64,000 nt of DNA from Planctomycetota bacterium (GTDB lineage: Bacteria > Planctomycetota > Phycisphaerae > Phycisphaerales > UBA1924), in assembly GCA_024276195.1 (NCBI GenBank), contig JAJRXR010000044.1, positions 1 to 64,000 of the forward strand, given 5' to 3'. Under the pieces are notes generated by a model that saw only the letters and a list, made by a program, of their open reading frames with translations, was not told where the DNA came from and searched no databases. The position numbers and the translations under genes were made by a program. Shown piece by piece: positions 15,790-23,756 of this stretch (position 1 is its first letter; each line of letters opens with the position of its first letter).

Positions 15790-15826
15790 AAAGACTCCGG
15801 CGCAGCGCGCCGGAGTCTTTGTGTTT
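15790..15826. terminator. Bidirectional intrinsic terminator
   Basis: A perfect 14 bp stem AAAGACTCCGGCGC/GCGCCGGAGTCTTT with a 3 nt loop, T-rich on both exits. It separates the convergent sigma-like gene and pntB. Confidence 0.9.
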
Positions 15827-15857
15827 CAACACCCAGCGTGATGAGAGGCGCTCCGGC

Positions 15858-17396
15858 TCAGCCCGACTTGAACTCGCCGACGAGGGCTTCAATCGTCGCC
15901 TTTGCATCGCCGAAGATCATCGAGGTGTTCTCCAGGTAGAACAGCGGGTTCTCGACCCCCGCGAACCCGGTGCGGAGCGACCGCTTGAGCACGAACACGT
16001 TCCGGGCGCGGTTCACCTCGACAATCGGCATCCCGTAGAGCGGGCTGGATTCGTTGCCCTTTGCGTCGGGGTTGACTACGTCGTTGGCGCCGATGACGAG
16101 CGCGACATCGACGGTCTCCATCGACGGGTTGACATCATCGATCTCGGCGAGCTGCTCGTACGGCACGTTCGCCTCGGCCAGCAGCACGTTCATGTGCCCG
16201 GGCATCCGACCCGCGACGGGGTGGACCGCGAAGCGGACATCGGCGCCGTTGGCCTCGAGCTGATCGGCGAGCTCCTTGACGGCGTGCTGCGCCTGGGCGA
16301 CGGCCATGCCGTAACCGGGCACGATGACCACACTCGACGCCGCTTCGAGAACATAGTACGCGTCGTGGGGCGTGAGCGAGCGGGCCTCTCGGTGCTCGCC
16401 TTTGGCGCCGGAACTCTGCTTGGTCACGCTCCCAAAGCCGCTGAAGAGCACGTTGGCCAGGCTCCGGTTCATCGCCAGGCACATGATGCGCGTCAGGACA
16501 ATCCCGGACGCGCCGACAAGGGCGCCGACGATAATCAGCAGCGTGTTGTCCGTCGCAAACCCGGCGGCGCACGCGGCCAAGCCCGAGTAGCTGTTGAGCA
16601 GCGAGATCACAACCGGCATGTCCCCGCCGCCGATCGGAACAACCGCAGCCACGCCCAGCACAAAGCTCAAACCGATGCACACGGGCAGCACCCAGCTCTC
16701 CTCCGGGTTCATCACCAGCAACACACCGGCGCCCGCGATGACCATGAGCAGCAGCCCGTTGATCAGATTCTGGCCCCTGTAGAGCAAAGGGCGCGTGGTG
16801 ATGAATCCCGAGAGCTTTCCGAAGGCGATGAGGCTGCCGGTGAAGGTGACGCCGCCGATGAGGATGGCGAGAAATATGGTCGCGGTGATGAACCGCCCGT
16901 CACCGCCGCCGAACGATCCGAGCAGGGCGGTCAGAGATACGTTCACTTCGGTCGTTATCGCCGAGTTGTCACCCGTCACGCCGTCGAGCACGCGCTGCGC
17001 TGACTGGTGCGCCGTGCTCGCCCGCTGGAAGGTCCCCCAACCCACGAGCAGGCTGGCGGCGCCGCCAAAGCCGTTGAAAATTGCCACCATCTCTGGCATC
17101 GAGGTCATCTTCACGAGGCGGGCGGCGGGGATGCCGACGACGGCGCCGACAAGCAAGCCCCCCGCGACGTACAGCAGCGCGTCAGGCGAGGCGCTCGCGG
17201 CGGTTTCCACCGCGTCGCTGGCGAGTCCCCGGCGCGCTTCAAGGATCGTCACCAGCGTCCCGAGCACCGCGCTGCCCATGGCGCACGCGGAGACGAGGTT
17301 GCCCTTGCGGGCGGTTTCGGGATGGGCGAGCATGCGCAGGCCGAGGATGAACCCGACGCCGGCGCCGACAAACAGAATGGTCGCCAGAGCTTCCAC
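15858..17396 (-). CDS. pntB: NAD(P) transhydrogenase subunit beta
   Basis: 512 residues starting at GTG 17396, 3 bp after the pntAB stop, with a GAGGGG Shine-Dalgarno inside the end of pntAB. The N-terminal half has about eight or nine TM helices (dII). The C-terminal half is the NADP(H)-binding dIII with VVIVPGYGMAVAQAQ, VRFAVHPVAGRMPGHMNVLL and VALVIGANDVVNP. It forms the proton-coupled transhydrogenase with PntAA and PntAB, using the proton gradient to reduce NADP+ with NADH. Confidence 0.95.
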   Translation of the reverse strand: MEALATILFVGAGVGFILGLRMLAHPETARKGNLVSACAMGSAVLGTLVTILEARRGLASDAVETAASASPDALLYVAGGLLVGAVVGIPAARLVKMTSMPEMVAIFNGFGGAASLLVGWGTFQRASTAHQSAQRVLDGVTGDNSAITTEVNVSLTALLGSFGGGDGRFITATIFLAILIGGVTFTGSLIAFGKLSGFITTRPLLYRGQNLINGLLLMVIAGAGVLLVMNPEESWVLPVCIGLSFVLGVAAVVPIGGGDMPVVISLLNSYSGLAACAAGFATDNTLLIIVGALVGASGIVLTRIMCLAMNRSLANVLFSGFGSVTKQSSGAKGEHREARSLTPHDAYYVLEAASSVVIVPGYGMAVAQAQHAVKELADQLEANGADVRFAVHPVAGRMPGHMNVLLAEANVPYEQLAEIDDVNPSMETVDVALVIGANDVVNPDAKGNESSPLYGMPIVEVNRARNVFVLKRSLRTGFAGVENPLFYLENTSMIFGDAKATIEALVGEFKSG

Positions 17397-17399
17397 GCC

Positions 17400-17684
17400 T
17401 CAGGCCCCTCTCTTCTTGAACATCGCGAGCATCCGGTCCGTCACGAGATACCCCCCCACCACGTTGACCGCCGCGAATCCCACGGCGGCGCTGGCCAGCC
17501 CGAGCCCGAGGGACGATTCCGCCTGGCTGGCGACGACCATCGCCCCGATGAGCGTGATCCCGCTGATGGCGTTGGAGCCGCTCATCAGCGGCGTGTGCAG
17601 CTGCGCGGGCACCTTCCGGATCAGCTCGAGCCCAAGGAACATGGCCAGGAGGAAGATGAACGCGGAAATCTGGATCTTGTCCAT
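17400..17684 (-). CDS. pntAB: NAD(P) transhydrogenase subunit alpha, part 2 (membrane)
   Basis: 94 residues with three hydrophobic helices, the membrane part of the alpha chain encoded separately, as in Rhodospirillum-type three-gene transhydrogenases. It lies 12 bp after pntAA and 3 bp before pntB. Contributes to the proton channel of the complex. Confidence 0.92.
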   Translation of the reverse strand: MDKIQISAFIFLLAMFLGLELIRKVPAQLHTPLMSGSNAISGITLIGAMVVASQAESSLGLGLASAAVGFAAVNVVGGYLVTDRMLAMFKKRGA

Positions 17685-17696
17685 GTGCTCGCTCGC

Positions 17697-18836
17697 CTAG
17701 GACGCGCCCAGGCGCTCCCGGATCATGGGGTGAATGATCTCGCCCTTATGGGTGATCAGTGTCGAGGCGATCAGGTCGCGCTCGAGGTCGAGCTTGAGTT
17801 CGCCCGACTCGGGGTCGCGGAGCTCTTCGACGAACGCCGCGAGGTTGTTGGCGTACATGCGGCTGGCGTCCACCGCGACCATGGCCGGGTAGTTGCGCAT
17901 GGCCAGGACGCGCACGCCGTCGATCTCGACTTCCTTGTCCGCCTGCGAGCCCTCGACGTTGCCGCCGCTTTCGATGGCGTAGTCAACGACGAGCGAGCCG
18001 GGCTTCATCCGGGCGAGCATCGCGCGTGTGACAACGACGGGCGCCGGGCGCCCGAAGAGCTGGGCGGTGGTGATGACAATGTCCGCAGCGGCGCACCGGT
18101 CGGCCAGCGCCTCGCGCTGACGCCTCTTCTGCTCGTCGGTGAGCTCTTTCGCGTACCCGCCCTCGGTCTGCCCGGTGTCGCCCAGGTCGATCTCGACAAA
18201 CTTCGCCCCGAGCGACTCGACCTGCTCTTTGACGACCGGGCGGGTGTCGAACGCCTCGACGCGGGCGCCGAGGCGTTTGCCGGTTGCGATCGCCTGCAGG
18301 CCTGCGACGCCGGAGCCGATCACGAGCATCCGGGCGGGGTGGATGGCGCCCGAGGGTGTCACCATCATGGGCAGGGCCTTGCCCAGACGCTCGGCCGCGA
18401 GCAGGGCCATGTAATACCCCGCGATCGAGTGCTGGGAGCTGAGGGCGTCCATTTTCTGTGCGGTGGTGGTCCGGGGCATCATCTCGACGCTCATGGCGCT
18501 GACGCCGCGAGCCGCCAGGGCCTCGATCGTCCCGTCCTTGCGGAAAGGGTCGAGAAAGCCGATGAGCAGGCCGCCCGGGCGGAGCTGGGAGGCCTGCTCA
18601 ATGGTGGGCCTGCGGACCGCGAGCACGATGTCGGCCTTCTCGAAGGCGAAGCGTCGATCAGGGGCGATCTCGGCTCCCGCGTCGCGGTAGTGCTCATCGC
18701 CCCAGAAGCAGTGCTCGCCCAGGTCGGACTCGACGACGACCTGGTCGCCGCCCTTGACCAGACGGGCGCTCGACTCGGGCGTGATCGCCACCCGGGTCTC
18801 GCCCGGTGCAGTTTCTCGAGCCGCTGCGATCCGCAT
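17697..18836 (-). CDS. pntAA: NAD(P) transhydrogenase subunit alpha, part 1 (NAD-binding)
   Basis: 379 residues of alanine dehydrogenase/PntA fold. Visible signatures are MRIAAARETAPGETRVAITP at the start, the dinucleotide fold MLVIGSGVAGLQAIATGKRLGA and a C-terminal region with RNYPAMVAVDASRMYANN. It binds NAD(H) in the cytoplasm and is the first gene of the pntAA-pntAB-pntB operon. It is divergent from the peroxiredoxin gene. Confidence 0.95.
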   Translation of the reverse strand: MRIAAARETAPGETRVAITPESSARLVKGGDQVVVESDLGEHCFWGDEHYRDAGAEIAPDRRFAFEKADIVLAVRRPTIEQASQLRPGGLLIGFLDPFRKDGTIEALAARGVSAMSVEMMPRTTTAQKMDALSSQHSIAGYYMALLAAERLGKALPMMVTPSGAIHPARMLVIGSGVAGLQAIATGKRLGARVEAFDTRPVVKEQVESLGAKFVEIDLGDTGQTEGGYAKELTDEQKRRQREALADRCAAADIVITTAQLFGRPAPVVVTRAMLARMKPGSLVVDYAIESGGNVEGSQADKEVEIDGVRVLAMRNYPAMVAVDASRMYANNLAAFVEELRDPESGELKLDLERDLIASTLITHKGEIIHPMIRERLGAS

Positions 18837-18968
18837 CGTCCGTGATCCCTCGCTGTCCCATTTCCGAGCCCGCCATGGTATCCGGGAATCCTGGGAAGCA
18901 TCCTCGCCCCGGGGGTGTTCCTACGCTCGGAATTGTTCCCCACCCCCACCAGAGACCGGAGAACCGCG

Positions 18969-19679
18969 ATGAATACGAAGTTTCCCGCCCGCCTGACCGC
19001 CCTGGGCGCCTCCCTGGGCTCTGTGGCCCTGCTCGCCGGGATGGCCCCGCCGGCGCCCCCGCCCACCCAGCCCACCGATGTCACCGAGATCGAGGACGAG
19101 CCCGTCCTGCCCGAGGAGCCGCTCGAGGTAGGCGACATTGCCCCGAACTTCAAGCTCCGCAACGCGGCGGGCACATGGATCGAGCTGAGCAGAGTTCTCG
19201 AGCGCGGCCCCGTGGTCCTCTCGTTCTACCGCGGCGTCTGGTGCCCCTACTGCAACAAGGAACTCAAAAGCCTCGAGCGAGCCCTGCCGAAAATGGAAAA
19301 GCTCGGCGCCACCGTTCTCGCCCTCTCGCCCGAGCTGCGAGCCCACGTCAAAGAGAACGTCAAGAAGAACAGTCTGCACTTCGACCTGTTGGCCGACAAG
19401 GACAACGCCGTCGCCAAGCTCTTCGGCGTCTCCTTCGAGCTCGATGACAAGACCATCGACAAGTACGACACCTACGGCATCGACGTCGCCAAGCACAACG
19501 GGACCGGCAAGCACGAGCTGCCCATCCCCGCGACCTACGTCATCGACACCGACGGCTCCATCGCCTTCGCCTTCACCCACGAGGACTACACCAAGCGGGC
19601 CAAGACCAAGGACATCCTCAAGGCCCTCGAAGCGCTCGCCGAGCAGCGGGCCGACGCCAGCGATTCCGGCGCCGGCTGA
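18969..19679 (+). CDS. Exported AhpC/TSA-type peroxiredoxin-like protein
   Basis: 236 residues from the ATG at 18969, with CGGAGAA just upstream. A signal peptide (LGASLGSVALLAGMA) and a Pro-rich linker (PPAPPPTQPT) precede a thioredoxin-fold domain beginning GDIAPNFKLRN. The active region is VVLSFYRGVWCPYCNKEL; the first Cys fits the peroxidatic position and the CxxC arrangement suits the peroxiredoxin-like family seen with two close cysteines. The cis-Pro region is PIPATYVIDTDG. Predicted periplasmic or membrane-associated peroxide reductase or thiol redox protein. Divergent from the transhydrogenase operon, which supplies NADPH; the functional link is speculative. Confidence 0.85.
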   Translation: MNTKFPARLTALGASLGSVALLAGMAPPAPPPTQPTDVTEIEDEPVLPEEPLEVGDIAPNFKLRNAAGTWIELSRVLERGPVVLSFYRGVWCPYCNKELKSLERALPKMEKLGATVLALSPELRAHVKENVKKNSLHFDLLADKDNAVAKLFGVSFELDDKTIDKYDTYGIDVAKHNGTGKHELPIPATYVIDTDGSIAFAFTHEDYTKRAKTKDILKALEALAEQRADASDSGAG

Positions 19680-19707
19680 GCAAGAACACAGTCCACCCCT
19701 CTCGCAG

Positions 19708-19737
19708 CGCCCCCGCCCCGCGCGGGGGCGTTGTTGT
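19708..19737. terminator. Intrinsic terminator between peroxiredoxin and hrpA
   Basis: An 8 bp stem CGCCCCCG/CGGGGGCG with a 7 nt loop followed by TTGTTGTG, 28 bp past the peroxiredoxin stop. It lies between convergent genes. Confidence 0.75.
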
Positions 19738-19757
19738 GCGCGGGGTTGGTCGCCAAG

Positions 19758-22700
19758 CTATGGGCGCACACGCTCCCACTGCTTGTGCATCCGCTTGGGC
19801 GAGACCGGCTCGCTCGTGCCCAGCTCCTGCGCGAACAGCGAGACGCGCAGCTCCTCGATCATCCAGCGCAGCCTCGCCAGCTCCGGGTCGTCCGTCCCGT
19901 CGAGCTCGTGCTTGGCCCGGCGCTCGTCGTAGTGCGCCAGCCATGCGCGCACCTCCCGCGTCCATCCCGCGTCCCGGTCCGGGCCGACGGTCCGCAGCTT
20001 CTCCAGGCGCTTGAGCATCGCCCGCAGATACCGCGGCAGGCAGCGCAGGCGGTCCCACTCTGTGCGCACCAGAAACCCGGGTTCGAGCAGGCGCGCAAGC
20101 TGCTGGCGCATGTCCGCGACGGCGCCCGCCCACGAGGGAACCCGGGCCTCGTCCAGGCGCCCGCCGACCTGCGTCGCCAGCGTCAGGATTGATTCCGTGA
20201 GCATGCACACCTCGTCAACCGCGGGGCCGACCTTGTTCCAGCCGTCGTCAACGCGAGCAATAAACGCCTCGCGCGAGCGCACCCACGGGTCCGCCCCCAC
20301 AAACGCCCGCCCCGTGACCACCAGCATCAGGTCCGCCCGCAGGTCCTTGCCCGAGCCGATCGGCGTGTACAGCACGCACAGGCGGCCGATCCCGGGCAGG
20401 TGTGACTCGCGGTACTTCATCTCCTCGCGCAGGTGTCGCACATACAGCCTCGCCAGCCCGGAGCGCATCGCGCGAGTCGCGCCTTCCCGTGACTCGAACA
20501 GGCGCATGCAGACCTGCCCATCGAGGTCCGCCAGGGCCGGGTAGCCGCGGAGGGTGCGCCCGTTGCGATCGACCTCGACCGACTCGGGCAGCTCGCCCAG
20601 GTCCCAGTCCGTCAGCCCGTCGCGCCGATACTCGTCGCCCAGGGCCGCTGCGAACCCCGCGCGGACCTTCACGCCCAGCTCGCGTTTGAGCAGGCCCAGA
20701 TCGCGTCCCTCGGCGAGCGTCTCGCCCGCCTCATCGACGACGCGGTAGTTCATCGCCAGGTGCGCCTCGAGCTGGTCCGCCCGGAAGTCCTCCGGGCGGA
20801 TCGTGACCCCGGCCCTGCGCCCGAGCGCCTCGGCGACTTCCTCGCTCATGGTGCGCGCGCCGGGGGTCAGCGTCAGCGCAAGCTCCTTCGCGCAGGCGCC
20901 GGCGTCGAACGGGCGGCGCAGCGCTTTGGGCAGCGAGCGGATCATCGCGCCGATTTTCTCCTCACGCAGGCCCGGCGCCACCCAGTCCGTCACCTCACGG
21001 CGCACCTGCCCGAGCGATTCTACAGGGATTTCGAGCGTCATCCCGTCGCGCTCATCGCCCGGCTGGTACTTGTATTCCAGCCCGAGGGTCCGCCCGTCGA
21101 TCTCCAGCGTGCTCGGGAACGCCTCGGGCGAGACCCGTCCCGGATCGCCGATGAGCAGGTCTTCGCGGCGCATCCGGATGATGTCGCGGTCCTTCGCCTC
21201 AGCAATCTTGATCCAACGCTCGAAGCTCTGGCCCGAGTAGACATCGCCAGGCAGGCGTTGGTCGTAAAACGCGAACCGGGCCTGGGCGTCGCCGAGGATA
21301 TCGCGTCTGCGGGCGCGCTCTTCCAGCTCCGAAAGCTCCTCGATGAGCGCCCTGTTGTGCGCAAGGGAGCGCGAGTTGCTGGCGTACTCACCCTCGACGA
21401 GGGCGTGATGGATAAACAGCTCTCGGCTGGCGGGCGCGTCCACGGGTCCGTAGTGAACACGCTTGCGCGGGATGACCTCCAGCCCGAGCAGCGAGACCTT
21501 CTCGAAGGCCATCACGCGGGCCGTGTGCTCGTCCCAGGCGGGCTCGGAATGTGTGCGTTTGACGAGGGAGCCGCCGATTGATTCGATCCATTCGGGCTCG
21601 ATCCGCGCGACGCACCGGGCGTAGGTCCGGGTTGTGCGCACAATCTCGGCGCTCATGATCCACCTGGGCTTGGCGCTGAACTGCCCGGAGCCGGGGAAGA
21701 TGTGGTACCGGCTCCCGCGCACGCCCTCGTACTCGAACCCGTCGCCCCGCTTGCCCACGCTCGTGAGCAGGCCCGTGAGCAAGGCCCGGTGGATCTGGTC
21801 GTAGCCCGCGTCGGCGTGCGTGGGCGTTGCGCCCATCTCGATGGCCAGAGCGCGGACCAGACGGTAGACATCGCGCCACTCGCCGATGCGGCGCGCCGAG
21901 AGGAAGTTCTGCCTGCACGCCTTCTCCAGCTTGCTCCGCGAGAGGTTCTTGCGCTGTTCGTGGTAGAACGACCAGATGCTCAGATATTCGAGAAAGTCTG
22001 AGCGCTCGTCGCGGAAGCGTTCGTGAGCCTCGTCCGCCTGGTCGCGCTTGTCGAGCGGTCGGTCGCGCGGATCCTGCGTCGCCAGAGCGCTGGCGATGAT
22101 GAGCACCTCGCGGACGCAGTCCTCGTCTCGGGCCGCGAGGATCATCCGGGCGATGCGCGGGTCGATCGGCAGGCGGGCCATCTCGCGCCCGACCGGGGTC
22201 AGCTCGCCCTCGTCGGAGATGGCGCCGAGCTCTCGCAGCGTCTCGTAGCCGTCGCGGATCAGGCGGGCGTCGGGGCGCTCAACAAACGGGAACTCGTCCG
22301 GGCGCCCGAGCCTGAGCGCGGTCATCTGGAGGATGACGCTGGCCAGGTTGGTGCGCAGGATCTCGGGCTGTGTGAACTCGTCGCGCGCGTTGAAATCCTC
22401 CTCGGCGTACAGACGCACGCAGACGCCCGCTGCCACACGCCCGCACCGCCCGGCCCGCTGATTCGCGCTGGCGCGCGAGATCGCCTCGATCTCGAGGCCC
22501 TGGACCTTTGAACGCGCGCTGTACCTGCTCAGCCTGGCCGTGCCCGGGTCCACGACCGAACGGATGCCCGGGACCGTGAGCGAGGTCTCGGCGACGTTGG
22601 TCGCGATGACGATCCTGCTCCCCGTGTGCTTCTTGAACACCCGCTGCTGATCCTGCGGCGAGAGGCGCGCATACAGCGGCAGGATCTCTGTGCTCGCCCG

Positions 22701-23714
22701 CCCCAGGTAGCGCTTGCGGAGCGACTCGGCGGTCTCACGGATCTCACGCTCGCCGGGCATGAAGACCAGCACATCGCCCGGCGCCTCACGCTGGCACTCA
22801 TCAACCGCGTCCCCCACCGCTTCGTAGAGATCACCCGGCGCTTCGGGCGCTTCGGGATCGACCAGCGGGCGGTAGTGGATCTCGACCGGGTAGGTGCGCC
22901 CGGAGACCTCGATGATCGGCGCCGGGCCATGGCCCAGGTCGAAATGCTGGGCGAAACGCTGCGGGTCGATCGTGGCGCTGGTGACGATGATCTTGAGATC
23001 GGGACGCTTTGGCAGGAGACGGCGCAGGTACCCGAGCAGGAAGTCGATGTTGAGAGATCGCTCGTGCGCCTCGTCGATGATGAGCGTGTCGTACTGGTTG
23101 AGGTTTCGGTCGCGCTGGGTCTCGGCGAGGAGGATGCCGTCGGTCATGAGCTTGACGAGCGACTCGGGCGAGGTGGAATCGCCGAAGCGGACTTTGTAGC
23201 CGACCACCCCGCCCAGCGAGACACCAAGCTCTTCGCTGACACGGGCGGCGACGGATCGGGCCGCGATGCGTCGCGGCTGGGTGTGCCCGATTGTCCGGTC
23301 AACGCCGCGCCCGAGCCCGAGGCAGATTTTGGGGAGCTGCGTGGTTTTGCCCGAACCGGTCTCGCCGCAGAGGATGACGACCTGGTGGTCACGGATAGCC
23401 TCGGCGATCTCACTCCGGCGCTGCGAGATGGGGAGCTGCTCGGGGTAGGTGATCTCGGGCACGGACTCGCGCCGCCTGACCCAGAGGGCCCCGGAGGCCT
23501 CGACATCTCGCTCGATCGCGTCGCGGATGGACCGCTGCCCGGCGGCGCCCGCGCCGGAGTTGAGGGCCGAACGCACGCGGGCGCGCAGGCGCCCGCGCTC
23601 GCTCGGCAGCGCCCGCTCGAGCAGGCGTCTGATCTCGTCGGGGATGGGTGCTCTCGGCTGCGCCACAGCCGGAACCGTAGGGGGAGTCGGGCGCATGAAA
23701 GAGGGGCGGGCCAT
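19758..23714 (-). CDS. hrpA: ATP-dependent DEAH-box RNA helicase HrpA
   Basis: 1318 residues, the usual length for bacterial HrpA. Walker A GETGSGKTTQLPK, DEAH box in TLIIDEAHERSLN, SAT motif VTSATID and motif VI QRAGRCGR are all visible. A helicase-associated and OB-fold region and a long C-terminal DUF3418-type domain follow. Role: RNA remodelling, mRNA processing or rescue of stalled ribosomes. The start at 23714 is preferred for its GGAGGGG Shine-Dalgarno, but that start lies in the loop of a 10 bp hairpin; the next Met is at 23696. It lies 42 bp downstream of the beta-lactamase-like gene. Confidence 0.95.
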   Translation of the reverse strand: MARPSFMRPTPPTVPAVAQPRAPIPDEIRRLLERALPSERGRLRARVRSALNSGAGAAGQRSIRDAIERDVEASGALWVRRRESVPEITYPEQLPISQRRSEIAEAIRDHQVVILCGETGSGKTTQLPKICLGLGRGVDRTIGHTQPRRIAARSVAARVSEELGVSLGGVVGYKVRFGDSTSPESLVKLMTDGILLAETQRDRNLNQYDTLIIDEAHERSLNIDFLLGYLRRLLPKRPDLKIIVTSATIDPQRFAQHFDLGHGPAPIIEVSGRTYPVEIHYRPLVDPEAPEAPGDLYEAVGDAVDECQREAPGDVLVFMPGEREIRETAESLRKRYLGRASTEILPLYARLSPQDQQRVFKKHTGSRIVIATNVAETSLTVPGIRSVVDPGTARLSRYSARSKVQGLEIEAISRASANQRAGRCGRVAAGVCVRLYAEEDFNARDEFTQPEILRTNLASVILQMTALRLGRPDEFPFVERPDARLIRDGYETLRELGAISDEGELTPVGREMARLPIDPRIARMILAARDEDCVREVLIIASALATQDPRDRPLDKRDQADEAHERFRDERSDFLEYLSIWSFYHEQRKNLSRSKLEKACRQNFLSARRIGEWRDVYRLVRALAIEMGATPTHADAGYDQIHRALLTGLLTSVGKRGDGFEYEGVRGSRYHIFPGSGQFSAKPRWIMSAEIVRTTRTYARCVARIEPEWIESIGGSLVKRTHSEPAWDEHTARVMAFEKVSLLGLEVIPRKRVHYGPVDAPASRELFIHHALVEGEYASNSRSLAHNRALIEELSELEERARRRDILGDAQARFAFYDQRLPGDVYSGQSFERWIKIAEAKDRDIIRMRREDLLIGDPGRVSPEAFPSTLEIDGRTLGLEYKYQPGDERDGMTLEIPVESLGQVRREVTDWVAPGLREEKIGAMIRSLPKALRRPFDAGACAKELALTLTPGARTMSEEVAEALGRRAGVTIRPEDFRADQLEAHLAMNYRVVDEAGETLAEGRDLGLLKRELGVKVRAGFAAALGDEYRRDGLTDWDLGELPESVEVDRNGRTLRGYPALADLDGQVCMRLFESREGATRAMRSGLARLYVRHLREEMKYRESHLPGIGRLCVLYTPIGSGKDLRADLMLVVTGRAFVGADPWVRSREAFIARVDDGWNKVGPAVDEVCMLTESILTLATQVGGRLDEARVPSWAGAVADMRQQLARLLEPGFLVRTEWDRLRCLPRYLRAMLKRLEKLRTVGPDRDAGWTREVRAWLAHYDERRAKHELDGTDDPELARLRWMIEELRVSLFAQELGTSEPVSPKRMHKQWERVRP

Positions 23715-23731
23715 CCCTGGTCCCGCCCCTC
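23701..23731 (-). promoter_or_regulatory. Hairpin around the hrpA start: terminator or translational control
   Basis: A perfect 10 bp inverted repeat, GAGGGGCGGG/CCCGCCCCTC. In the minus-strand transcript the Shine-Dalgarno-like GGAGGGG is in one arm and the hrpA ATG (23714) is in the 11 nt loop. Only TTTC follows, so it is weak as a terminator for the upstream gene. Confidence 0.5.
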
Positions 23732-23756
23732 CACAAATGGCTGGTTGCGCCAGCGA

